Origin: Craterostigma plantagineum
Taxonomy: Eukaryota; Streptophyta; Magnoliopsida; Lamiales; Linderniaceae
NCBI GenBank assembly: GCA_027422505.1
Contig: JAPQWV010000491.1
Span: 1-64,000 of the forward strand
DNA length: 64,000 bases
Reading direction: 5' to 3'
The notes below the pieces were generated by a model that saw only the letters and a list, made by a program, of their open reading frames with translations, made no database searches and had not been told where the DNA came from. Shown here one piece after another: positions 33,405 to 44,400 of this stretch. Numbering within the stretch: position 1 is the first letter of the stretch; every line of letters begins with the position of its first letter. The translations under genes were made by a program, and so were the position numbers.

Positions 33405-33914
33405 TGTTGATGGCAATTTTTCGGGCCCAGCAGAAGGTTGATTTTGGACCCGCGGTTATTTTATTTGGAGAATATAAAACCGAAATGACACCGATAGAGA
33501 ACACGAGATTTTACATGGTTCGACCAAAACTGCCCACCTCCACGGAGACCACCAGCTTTACTATAGTGGGAATATTACACCGTACAAATTTAACGCTCGT
33601 GTTTAAACCCAAAACCGAGTTACCAACCCGGATAATGTATTTGTATCTTGTCCCAACTACCCAGTAAAACTACACCCACTCTACCTTTATCCACTCGAAT
33701 AAATTTTCCTCTCACTCATTTTCTCTCTCCCTGATATTTCTTATTTGCTTTTGGGGTGGTCTCTAAGACTAATCGAGCAAGCCTTTATATAGGCAAGCGC
33801 GTATGCAAAAATCAAAGCACAAACGTCAATACATACATAATATTAATACATGTCTTGCTGTCCATTTTCAGTCCATGAGCTCTTTTGTCACCTAATTAAA
33901 GGCTAGGCCCAACA
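33405..33914 (-). repeat. 5' LTR of Copia A2
   Basis: 510 bp, TG..CA bounded, homologous to the A1 LTRs (GGACCCGCG, ACCGAAATGACACCGA, CCACGGAGA, GTTTAAACCCAAAACC). Confidence 0.8.
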
Positions 33915-34074
33915 TTGTACTCCTCGTTGATCAATGCTCCTTTATCTCATCCTCATGGCCCAATTTCTGTTTCTAATTGTTTTTTTACATGTTCTTTCTG
34001 ATTGTTTTTTAGACGAAGAACAAACAATATTATATTAATATGGTTGAGGGAGTTGAAACAAATTTTACGCCTAA

Positions 34075-34615
34075 GAGCATCTCCAACAGCTCCTCTACCT
34101 ATAAAGTTGCAACAGTACAATTCTTCCAGCTATAGAGTTTGAACAGTATCATTGAACTCCAACAATCTCCTCTATATTTTCCTCTATATGGATTAATCAC
34201 ACTATAATCTATTATATTTAATTTAAAGTATGCATTTTCGTTATAATTCGAATTTTAAAATAATTTATTGAATATTTTTCACAATAATTAAGTGATCTAA
34301 AATATTCATTAATTTATTTTATAGTAAATGAAATAATCATATAATTTTCCACACTATCAAAAAAATAAATTACGAAGTTTTAGCTAATACATATTTAATA
34401 ATGATTACACATATAATCAAATAATTAAAGGATAAAAGGAATTAAAAATATATATATATATATATATATGTATAGAGGGTGAACAGTGCACGCTATATAT
34501 AGCGTGTTACTGTTCAATCCCCCAATTTTGGTGTGGCGTTTGAGGGGTCGTTGGAGCTCCTCCAACCTCATACATGGTGTCCAACTCCATGTATAGAGGA
34601 CCCTTGGAGATGCTC
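34075..34615. mobile_element. PIF/Harbinger (Tourist-like) MITE
   Basis: 541 bp, with terminal inverted repeat GAGCATCTCC(AA) at both ends and a 3-bp TAA TSD (34072-34074 and 34616-34618), diagnostic of PIF/Harbinger. Non-coding, with an AT-rich core including (TA)n at 34450-34470. Confidence 0.9.
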
Positions 34616-34618
34616 TAA

Positions 34619-35142
34619 TATCAGTACCTAGTTACAAAAGCAATCATGAAGGGACTTGAATCACGAGTTAATATAGGTATTTTTCTATCATCCCCTTTTT
34701 TTAATGATACATCAAGTTATCGTTGGAAAAAAGTACTACTCTTATCATGTAAATTATATTTGTAACTATGGTAGGAAAATGAAGTTCGCTCGGTGGTTAT
34801 GTAGCCGAATAGATAGACATCAAATGAAAACACGTCAGTGCCGCGTAGATTGGCGATATACACATTTTTTGCTAATAGGAGGTGGTTTTTTTTCTTTTTT
34901 TTTTCTCGTTAAATAACTAGATACGTACGATCCAAAATTTAATTAATCTTTCTCTCACACATAAACCCATGCCAGCGGTGAACATATGTAAGAATAAAAT
35001 AAAGGTAATAACACGTGTCGCAACTCAAACACCTCAGTCATGATCCGTAATGCAGTTCCAGAACAAACTATTTTGTGTTCTTTTTTATATTAATTAATTA
35101 TTTATTGCTTTGTTTTCAAGTTGTATGTACATTGTAATATGC
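34619..35142. other. Intergenic spacer upstream of the DUF7054 gene
   Basis: AT-rich; the open frame at 34704-34916 shows no family resemblance. Confidence 0.3.
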
Positions 35143-35230
35143 TGTGAAGGGTAAATTCGATATTTAGTAATTCCAGAAAAATAGGATGTGAAGGGCAAAT
35201 TCGGTATTTAGTAATTCCAGAAAAATAGGA
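35143..35230. repeat. 44-bp tandem duplication in the DUF7054 promoter
   Basis: Units 35143-35186 and 35187-35230 (TGTGAAGGG..AAATAGGA) differ at two positions. It lies about 100 bp upstream of the TATA motif. Confidence 0.9.
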
Positions 35231-35293
35231 TTCGACAAGCTCACGTAATTACTATTGATTCGACAGCTAACGTTAAACCTACCATAATCACTC

Positions 35294-35325
35294 AAACCCT
35301 AACCCTAATTACTGCCCATATATAG
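35294..35325 (+). promoter_or_regulatory. Core promoter: telo-box and TATA
   Basis: AAACCCTAACCCTAA (35294-35308) is a double telo-box (AAACCCTA), common in promoters of housekeeping and translation-related plant genes. TATATAG follows at 35319-35325. The ATG is 383 bp downstream, so the 5' UTR is long or contains an intron. Confidence 0.55.
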
Positions 35326-35707
35326 CTCCGCTCTCACGCGTTCTTTGGATTGAATCATCGCACGCCGACAATCATCAGTGTTTGATCCGTCTCGATCCTT
35401 ACTTGGATCGAATCGTTTCGTTATTTCTGTATCTTTTTTTATCAGTAGCTGCAATTTCCGCGGAGAATTGCTAGTTTTTCGCACCCGATTGTGAATGGTG
35501 GATGCCTATAGCGACCAATTAGTGATCGTACCCTCTTTTTCAAGGAGAGGGCCTTCGATTTCGTCCTGCTTTGGTTCGTGTATGGAGGGCTGGTACTATC
35601 GCTGCATCGGAGTCGACCCTTGAAATCGAAAATTCACCCTCGCGATCGTTGAGCCGTTTCCTCCTTTCTCTAATTTGATTGCGATTTTGATAGTAAAGTA
35701 AGGAAAA

Positions 35708-36460
35708 ATGTTTTCTTCCAAGCAAAAGAAGGCGCAGGCGGCTAAGGGTAACAGGTTTCTGATCACTGTTACCGTGCTGGGCAGTGCTGGGCCGATCAGA
35801 TTCGTTGTGAATGAAAACGAACTCGTTGCTAATGTGATCGATACCGCTTTGAAATCTTATTCTCGCGAGGGTAGATTGCCTGTTCTTGGATCTGATCTGA
35901 ACGACTTCATGCTGTACTGCCCTGTCCTTGGAACTGAGGGTAATAGATTTGTTTAGTATTTGATGTTCTGTTTTGGATCTAATTTGATGCTATGCTTGTT
36001 CCTCGAAGCTGCTTTCTTGTGCTTCATCCCATTCATAATAGATTGGATCTACTTTGATGCTATGTTTGTTGTCTCTAAGCTGCTGTTTTGCGCTAGACGA
36101 ACTATTTTTCAGAAGATTCATATGTGGCGATTGATGCTTCATAATACATTGGATCTAATTTGATGCAATGTTTGTGTCTCTTAGCTGCTGTCTTGTGTTA
36201 GATGAACTGACATTCATATATGAACATTGATGCTTCATAAGGTTGAGATTTTACCATTCATATCTATATCTGCTCTCTGTTTCTTTATTACAGCTCTGAG
36301 CCCATGGGACACAATTGGATCGGCCGGCGTACGAAACTTTGTGATGTGCAAGAAACCACAAGCTGGGAAGGCCGGGAACGATGAGAATCCTCGTAAGGGT
36401 TCGAGCGGTTGGAAGGCATGGTTTAACAAGTCCGTGAATCCAAAGATATCTTCTCACTGA
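35708..36460 (+). CDS. DUF7054 protein (At4g22758-like)
   Basis: Two exons, 35708-35939 and 36294-36460, with a GT..AG intron whose junction splits a codon (G|CT). The 132-residue product is intact. It starts MFSSKQKKAQAAKGNRFLIT, then V-T-V-L-G-S-A-G-P-I-R-F-V-V and N-E-N-E-L-V-A-N-V-I-D-T-A-L, an L-G-S-D-L-N-D-F-M-L-Y-C-P segment, and A-L-S-P-W-D-T-I-G-S-A-G-R-N-F-V-M-C-K-K-P (exon 2). This order is that of the plant DUF7054 family, small proteins with a ubiquitin-like predicted fold and unknown biochemical role. The start is the first ATG after the long leader and fits family N-termini. No signal peptide or membrane segment. No damage seen; likely functional. Confidence 0.88.
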
Positions 36461-36780
36461 ATCAACTTTTCGGTAGTTGTCTCAACCTGTTTGCTCTGTT
36501 GGCTAATGAGCTTTCTTTGTGTGGTTCTGTTTCTTTCTGATGCTGTTGTGGTTTTCTTTACTTGGCGACGTTTGCTTTATCATTGCTGGATGCTGTTGTG
36601 GTTTTCTTTACTTGGCGACGTTTGCTTTATCATTGCTGGCTGTTCTGTGGCATTGTTTGCCCTTTTTTGTTCTTTCTTTTTCAACCGAAATAAAAGTGCC
36701 GCACTCTTTTGCTTGAATTTGCATGTTCTTTCATGTGGTTTGCTACTTTTTGCTTGTCCGTTTTTAATGGAAGTAGATTA
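36461..36780 (+). other. Probable 3' UTR of the DUF7054 gene with 50-bp direct repeat
   Basis: 36541-36590 and 36591-36640 are a tandem repeat differing only in the last base. Open frames crossing it are artefacts of the duplication. A poly(A) signal is not clear. Confidence 0.55.
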
Positions 36781-37005
36781 AAGTTAGATGCTTGATGAGT
36801 TATATCCACACGTAAATGTTCAAATAGATAGAAACTGGGAAGATGCGATTTGGGCACATGGGCATCATTTTCATTCGTACAATGGAGTAATATAATACGA
36901 CCATTTAATTATTATTAAGAAAACACCCTTTTTATTTATTGTATGACCTTTTTTAATAAGGCTCCTACTCCTACCGTCATCATACAAACGGGTCGAACTT
37001 TGTGG

Positions 37006-37059
<54 letters not shown>

Positions 37060-37657
37060 TAATCGAATCGAACGGACTTTGAGGATGATTGGCTCATTTT
37101 CTTGCTTGATTGTCTGTACAAATGACTGGCTCATTTTTATTATTATTATTTATTATTATTATTTAATCGAATCGAACGGACTTTGAGGATGATTGGCCCA
37201 TTTTCTTGCTTGACTGCCAATTGGTATGTCCCCTCCTATCACATGAACTATTTTACATAAAACTATTAACAATGAAGAATAAATAAATATATACTTTAAA
37301 ATAACGCAATGTAGGGTGGAAAAAATTTGTCAATTTGGTCTGTCATAATTATTATGACATGTTCAAAACATAAAATAAATATATGTTTGCGAACACATTG
37401 GATCTGCTATACATACTAGTTTTAATTAAACATCCCCATAGAGTGCATGAATTTGGATGGGTTCATTTATCGACAAAGCTTTGATATTTTGAACTTTAAA
37501 AGTAAATTATCAAAATGAAACACGTTATGCTTCCTAGTGGGGGAATTTTCAAAGATTGCCCACATGCCAAACTTCGGTAAATCAAACATACATGTTACAA
37601 TACAATACAATCCAAATGCAATACAACTGATCAAGATTTTAACATACAATACCCTTA
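36781..37657. repeat. Spacer with (TTA)n microsatellites and a duplicated 47-bp block
   Basis: (TTA)n at about 37007-37060 and a shorter run near 37137-37163. The block AATCGAATCGAACGGACTTT followed by GAGGATGATTGGC occurs at 37061 and again near 37164, each preceded by a TTA run, so the whole unit duplicated. No gene otherwise. Confidence 0.7.
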
Positions 37658-38623
37658 GGGTCCATTTGGTTATAATGTTGGTATGTCCAAGATAAGAAAT
37701 TTTATTTTATTTTTTATCTAGAGGCCTAAGATAAAATTATCTCAGCTTGCCAAGCTCAATTTTATCGGGCCTTTCCTCTATAATTCGGGCTATAAAATAT
37801 AGCAGACTAGAATATAAACAACCAAACACTATAAAAACGCATATCATTTATCTTAATTAGGGGTGGGATCGGGTTGGGTTTTTAGGGGTTCGGGTTTTTC
37901 GGGTCGAGTACCCGATTTTTTCGGGTAGTTACTCTGAGACCCGATCCCGACCCGATCAAATTCTGGCTACCCGACGAAACCCGATCGGGTACCCGCGGGT
38001 CGCGTTCGGGTTTTTACATTTTTTATTTTTTAATTTTTTTTTTAAAATTTAAGTAAACTTAAATTAATTCAATTCCAATAAAATAATTCGAACACCATCA
38101 ACAATAAAATAAATTCAAGATACCAACATCAACAAAAAAAATCAACACCATGTGTCCGACGGTACCCAGGTCGGGTTCGAGTTTATTTATTTATTTATTT
38201 TATTTTTATTTTAGCTTAGATAAGCTTAAATTCAATTCGTTCAACAATAAAATAAATTAAACACCATCAACGTTAAAAAAATTAAACACCATTAATAATA
38301 AAATAAATTCAACACCATCAACATCAACAAAAAATTCAACAACATAAAGAAAAAACAAGTTTAAAAAATATATTATGTTGAGTTTTTTTTTATTTTATTA
38401 CGTGGGATTCATTTTTGAGTTTTTTTTATTTTTTATTTGTTTTGGATCGGGTACCCGCTCGGATTTTTCGGGTAGCATATTGCTACACGAAACCCGACCC
38501 GATACCCGATGTAAACCCGAATTCTCAACCCGATCCGGCCGGGTTCCCGAAACCCGACCCCGAATGCCCACACTTAATCTTAATTGAACTTATCTGGACT
38601 TATAGGGTAAACCAAATGCAGCC
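37658..38623. mobile_element. PIF/Harbinger-like MITE interrupted by a hAT MITE
   Basis: Ends GGGTCCATTTGGTT and (reverse complement) GGCTGCATTTGGTT, flanked by 3-bp TSD TTA (37655-37657 and 38624-38626). Without the inserted hAT it is about 239 bp. Non-coding. Confidence 0.75.
37858..38576. mobile_element. hAT-type MITE rich in CGGGTACCCG
   Basis: 719 bp with termini TAGGGGTGGG and (reverse complement) TAAGTGTGGG and a perfect 8-bp TSD, ATCTTAAT (37850-37857 and 38577-38584). Subterminal GGGTTCGGGT/ACCCGA runs resemble those of plant hAT elements; the core is A/T-rich. Inserted in the Harbinger-like MITE, so it is the younger of the two. Confidence 0.9.
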
Positions 38624-38714
38624 TTACAACATTACATTAGAGAACTGTGTGCCGACGCGGCAGTGCTTCATTTACACACAGAGCCATTAACACACAAACA
38701 AAGATGCATAGATT

Positions 38715-39347
38715 TGTTGGTCCAGCCATCCAAAGAGGATGCCCACTGAATGAGAAAAAAAATAATATAAAATAATATTATTAATATTATATTATAATAT
38801 TATTTTATATATATAATAATTTAGTGAACTCTGATATTGAAGGGCGACGCGGCGGATTCCTGGCCACCCATTTCGAGCGGTCCAGAAGAGCTGAAGACAT
38901 CTATAAATAGGCTGATGATTCTTCAGTTATTATCATCACAAGCTCATTCGAGTTTTACTATATAGAGAGAAGTAGTTCGAGTGAATTGTGAGGTTATCAG
39001 TTCAGGTAGAAACTGATAGGGTCACATCCACAGAGAGGTGTGAGGTAAACACGAGTGGTAAAAGTGAGATAGTAAAAATTCGAGGGTTGTAATTTTTACT
39101 ATAGTGAAGATTTTGCCGACTCGGCCGTTGTTTTTCCCTTGCGTTAACAGAGGGTTTTCCACTTTAAAGTTCTGGTGTTCTTTCTTGCCTTACGGTAATT
39201 TTATTTTTACCGTGGTAATTACTGTGTGGGTCCCACCAAATTTACCCCGAGGGTCCCACTTCTCCCGACCGTCGTACCGAGCCAAATCGGGACTTGTTAC
39301 GCTGTGGGGCCCACTGACCACCGCGGGGCCCACCACCATTCCCAACA
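38715..39347 (+). repeat. 5' LTR of the Tnt1-like Copia
   Basis: 633 bp. TATA motif CTATAAATAGG at 38900-38911, about 110 bp after an AT-rich inverted tract (38757-38820) that can fold back on itself. Confidence 0.9.
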
Positions 39348-39456
39348 AGTGGTATCAGAGCCTGATAGTATTCTGAGTATGCTCTGTGGTTGCAGCTTTG
39401 ACTGATCTTCCACGTCAGAAAAGATACTAGTAGGTTGCTGGTAGATTTTGACGGCC

Positions 39457-40045
39457 ATGGAGAACGACGGAGGAATGATCAAGCTGACAGTAATGAATTA
39501 CTCCATATGGAAATCAAGGATGGAGGATTATCTTTATTGCAAAGACCTCCATGAACCAATTCAAAATGCAGACAAGATGCCTGAAGGTGAATGCTGTCCA
39601 ATGAAAGAAATTACAAAGAAGGACGCTAGCTGTTATCCGCCAATGGGTGGACATAAGCCTCTACAACCACGTCCGAAATGAGACGGACCCCTCAAACTCT
39701 GGACGAAATTGGAAGGTATGTACGAGGTGACAAATGCACCGAGCAAGGTATTCATGATGTGAAAACTCATGAATGTGAAGCTGAACGAGGGACGATCAGT
39801 TGCTGAACATCTCTGACTTTGAAGGGCTGGTAACTCAACTCACAAGTGCCGGTCTAGTCCTTGATGATGAGCTACAAGCATGCCTACAACTCGGATCTCT
39901 ACCTGTTAGCTGGGATACGTTGGTGGTATCACTCACCAACTCGGCACCAAGTGGTAAAGTCACGATGGAGATGGTGAAAAACAGACTCTACAATGAAGAG
40001 CTGCGACGGAAGGATGCTGCCAGTACCAGTACGGGAAATCAGGCC
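39457..40045 (+). pseudogene. Tnt1-like gag, N-terminal part
   Basis: Starts MENDGGMIKLTVMNYSIWKS and continues M-E-D-Y-L-Y-C-K-D-L-H, the UBN2-type capsid. The frame shifts near 39600-39800 and resumes F-E-G-L-V-T-Q-L-T-S-A-G ... L-R-R-K-D-A-A-S-T. It stops at the solo-LTR insertion; excising the LTR restores the codons N-Q-A-L-V-T-E-N exactly, which proves the insertion point. Confidence 0.85.
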
Positions 40046-43042
40046 TGTAATACCCGTAAAATCTAATTACGGGATTTACGATTTAAGTAGGGATGAAAAT
40101 ATTTAATTAAGAACTTTTGGATTAATTAGTATTTTCAATGATACGATGTCTTCATATATTCATACCTTTAAGTGACTTATGTGCCTATATGATTTCATGT
40201 TGTGTGATTTATAATTCTTATGTGTTACGAATTAGAACTAATGCGACTGCATGGAACATATTTTATGATTTTCCGCGTCAACATGATTTCATATTAGGTG
40301 CTATTAGGGTTACTAACCAAGTAGAAGAATTAATTAAATTTAGGTTAGTTATTTATTTTAGGGTTTTTAGTACATGACATGCTAACCTAGAAGATTTGAT
40401 TTAGTATATTAGGTATTGATTAATCAACCTCAAAATATTAGAATTATTAAATGGTTCGATTACTTAAGCATGAAGGGAAAACTATAAATAATATTATTAC
40501 AATCGTTATTTCACTAAGTTAATATAAGAACTAAGAAAAAGAAATGCCCATGTCCTTGTATTATGCCACACGCAAACCCCAAATGAATAAGAAAGGAAAA
40601 TTAACATAATGATAAGATAAGGACAAGAATCGAATAAGATGTGGTGTCATTTGCTAATTCACACGTTAACTCTAGGAATAAAAGACAAAAACCCCAAATG
40701 CATTAACATTAACTCACGAGGACTTAGAAGCAGAAGAGGAACGAGAATACAGATTGCTTTAAAGCTAGGAGTGGTATGAATCTCTATTTGAACTTATATA
40801 TTTAAATTCATGCTTAAACATGATAAGATCTTAGCAATTTAACCGTTGCATAATTTTAGGTTTTACTTAAAAGTAAGGTTCTAATTATTGATTTTAGGGT
40901 TTTGATAAGGTTTATACAACCTTCAAACTGTTAAGGATCGAATTCAAAGTAGATTATTCTATAGGATGTTTTGAATAGTAATAAGATTTTTTTTTCCAGA
41001 TTATAAGTTTCGAGACTTTTAGATTGATAAGAACAATGTCGAGATTTAAAGGAACAAGATAGGAAATGTCGAGGAAAATATCGAGCCATGACGAGATTTT
41101 ATTTTATATTTTATAGTGAATTTTATTTATGATATTGATTTGGAATCATATAAAATCTCGACATCTCATTTATAAGGCCGATGTACCTCTCGACATCCCG
41201 TATAAAAGCTTAATATACTCGACTTCTTGGTTACAATATCAAAGCAGGTCTCGAAAGTTTATATACTATGTTGAGAATATCATGAAAATGTCGAAGTCAT
41301 GTTGTATCGTATGTCGAGAATTGTTCCACCGCCAAGCTCGAAGTCCTTACATGTCACATGTCGAGATGTATTCAATACAGTGAACATCGAAATTCTTGTT
41401 TATTATTCCAAAGACACAGCTCGACATTTATGTCGAGATTCATCTCGACATATACCTTGAAGTATTATATATATGTTATACACTATGTTGTAAACACCTC
41501 GAGATCTATATGTACAATGTCGAAATATGTGTAATGATTAAAATCTCGAAAGCCTTTAGTGCAATGGGGAAACAGATTTAGATTGTATAATTTCAATGTC
41601 GAGATTGTGCATTTTTAAGCTCAAGAATTATCTAGAAAACCCTAGCTCGAGATATTTTTATTATGTCGAGACCCATGTAACCCTATCTCGAGAACTATCT
41701 TTCTATTTAATTGTGAAATCCCGCAATAAAGTTTAAGAACAATGTCGAAATCTAATTTAGAGAATAATCTCAAAATATTATATATACGGTTTTAAATTCT
41801 CAAGTTCTAATTTCGAAATTATAGAAGTCGAAACTAGGGTTTTCAAATTAAACCAATTTTGTGAAATTATGACTAGACTAACAAACCCTAATTTATTATG
41901 ATTGTATATTTAGGGTTCGAAGGTTAGCGACGTACCGTGCGATAGGTTAAATAGCTAAGGATACCAGGTAGGTGGAATATCCATCTACAACACGTAAACT
42001 ATTTGTGCTTATTTCAAATATATGTGTTATGTGAGTAATGTGGATATGATGCACTAAATGATTTACATGATATATGTGCTCTTATGTGCTACCGTGTGAT
42101 CATGTGATTTACGTGTTTACGTACGTTCCGTCTGGCATCATGCTATTATATATTATCATGTTAAGTATTGGCATATGCATTACACGTCATTTCACGGAGT
42201 GTACCGTGGTGGAACGGTGGTACTGTATTGTACCTAGTGAGTGAGTAGCCGATATTGGCTGTCGACCCGTAGAGGAGTCACGTGAGTGTGGGCATCTGCT
42301 GTGCACCAGCGCCTGTGACGGTGAGCCATTGGCCCGTTGGACATTATGCGGCAGACTGCGGGCGACCTAGAAAGGAACGACTTGGGACATCCCCAAGTAG
42401 ACTAGCTAGTGTAGGCCACGCTGTCGCATGCGGGAGGAGGCGACCTGGAGGGTGCGACCTGGGTACGCTTACGGGACCTGGTGTAGGCTACCAGCGTAGG
42501 CACCGCATTAGGCAGAGGAGGCGACCTGAGAGTGTGACCTGATATGGCTCAGGGAGGCTGCTCGGTGTAGGCCACTGCCGTAGTGTTGTGATTGTGTTGT
42601 GGTAGTGTTCGTGACCGTGGTAGTGATTTCGCGTGATGGTGCACAGTATGGAGCCCAGGGCCTGTTGTGAGGTGGTGAGTGTATCCCGGTTGTGATGAGC
42701 GATAGTGAGTGGCATTGCATTAGTGAGAATTGGGGGTGAGTGAACGTGAGCGAGTCACACGTGCATGCATTATTTCACCTACTGGGCAATAGCTCAGTGT
42801 TTGCGTGTTGTAGGTAATCGACGATCGAGGCTGGCTATCGGAGCTTCCATCGACTTTTGAGGGCGGGGCTGTACATGGATGACGACCTGTGGGCGAGTGA
42901 TAGGGTGTTTTGGGCCTTCGGCCCGTTCATATAACATTTTGTGTAAACAAATGTTTTTGTAAAATGGGTTCTCTGCGGCTTTCGCTGCTAAACCCGACGC
43001 GATTTATCGCTAATTAGCGATTAGAGAGTGAGGGTCGCCACA
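40046..43042 (+). mobile_element. Solo LTR of a Tekay/Del-type Gypsy element
   Basis: 2,997 bp, TGTAATACCCG..GTCGCCACA, with perfect 5-bp TSD AGGCC (40041-40045 and 43043-43047). It has no internal region, so the parent was lost by recombination between its LTRs. It is related in layout to the LTR at 27173-31945 (CAGGT.GGTGG/..CTACAACACGTAAA near 41965; GTACATGGATGA..GACCTGTGG near 42872) but from another subfamily. 41020-41760 is dense in TCGAGA/TCTCGA motifs. 42350-42590 holds about three degenerate GC-rich units of roughly 95 bp (GGAGGCGACCTG..). Confidence 0.95.
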
Positions 43043-43047
43043 AGGCC

Positions 43048-44400
43048 CTTGTCACGGAGAATAGGGGACGAAACAAGAGTAGAGGACCAAATGGATATGA
43101 CAAGTCGAAAGATAGATCCAAGTCCAGGGAGATGAGGAAGTGCTACCATTGTGGAAAAATTGGCCACTTACAAAGAAACTGTAGGCTTCTCAACAGAAAA
43201 CAGAAATAAGATGATGACAAGAACACGTCTACGATCGCCTCCAACGATGGTGGAGAGGTTACTCTTATGAATGAAGCAGACTGCTGTCACGTTGCGGATA
43301 CAAGCACCGAATGGGTAGTGGACTCTGGTGCCTCCTACCATTGTGTTCTAAGGTGTGAATACTTCTCCACATATAAGGCGGGAAACTTTGGCACTACTAA
43401 GATGGGTAACCAAAGTGTTTCTAAAATAGTGGGGATCGGTGATATCTGTATTCAGACGAGCGTAGGGTGCACATTATGGCTGAAAGATGTGCGACACATA
43501 ACAGACCTGCGTCTCAACCTAGTTTCTTTGAAGGGTGCTGGACAACGAATAATACTATAACAACATGGGGAATATCAACTGGAAACTCACCAAGGGATCG
43601 TTGGTGGTAGCGAGAGGAAAGCTATGCTGCTCGTTGTACAAGATGCACGCAACGATATGTGCTAACCAACTGAATGCAGTTGAAGATGATGCTTCTCCAA
43701 ATTTGTGGCACAGACGGCTGGCGCACGTAGGAGAGATGGGGTTAAATGTCTTGGCTAAAAAGTCCCCCATACCAGTAGCCAAGGAGAAAGCGATGAACCC
43801 CTGCGATTATTGTTTATTTGGAAACAACATAGAGTTTCATTCGCGAAGAATTCAACCAGGCGAATGAAGAAGTTGGAATTGGTACACTCTGACGTATGCG
43901 GACCCATGGAAGTCGAATATCTGGGACGCAGTAAATATTTTATGACCTTCATTGATGATGCGTCTCGTAAGACCTGGGTATATCTGTTGCGGATGAAGGA
44001 CCAGGCGTTTTATTATTTTCAGAAGTTCCATGCGATGGTGGAAAGAGAAACGGGAATGCGGTAAAGTGTCTACGCACAGATAATGGTAGTGAATACATCT
44101 CTGGGGAGTTCAGAGATTATTCCACGAAACAGGGTATTAGGCTTGAGAAGACAGTTCCTGGCACTCCTCAGCAGAATGGTGTCGCAGAGAGAATGAACCG
44201 AACCATTATGGAGAGAGTCCGAGCGATGCTCAAAATGGCTAATCTATCTAAGTCATTTTGGGGGGAAACTGTGAACACTGCATTCTATTTATCAACCGAC
44301 TACCTTCATCGGCATTGGATTTCAATATACCAGAGAAGGTATGGACCGGTAAAGACATCTCATAATCACATTTGAGAGTGTTTGGCTGCAAGCCATTCAT
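43048..44400 (+). pseudogene. Tnt1-like zinc knuckle, protease and integrase
   Basis: 43138-43190 encodes the CCHC knuckle C-Y-H-C-G-K-I-G-H-L-Q-R-N-C. The aspartic protease motif W-V-V-D-S-G-A-S-Y-H is at about 43311-43341. A frameshift near 43560 leads to gag-pre-integrase (L-W-H-R-R-L-A-H-V) and C-D-Y-C, then the integrase core: H-S-D-V-C-G-P-M and F-I-D-D-A-S-R-K (43890-43980). Another shift at about 44062 precedes C-L-R-T-D-N-G-S-E-Y and T-P-Q-Q-N-G-V-A-E-R. These supply the D,D and E of the catalytic triad, now in separate frames. Confidence 0.9.

Larger units (their letters stand above)
31946..33914 (-). mobile_element. Gag-only Copia family, truncated copy A2
   Basis: Same family and orientation as 6374-8949. 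The 5' LTR is 33405-33914 (TGTTGA..CCCAACA) with the primer-binding site 33391-33402 beside it. Gag and protease remnants run leftward to a junction at 31946 with the Gypsy 3' LTR, where the 3' LTR has been lost. LTR and coding sequence are clearly more diverged from A1 than A1's LTRs are from each other, so this is an older insertion. Confidence 0.8.

Noticed and set aside
36491..36781. Hydrophobic 96-residue frame after the DUF7054 gene
   Set aside because: Created by the 50-bp tandem repeat in a T-rich 3' UTR.
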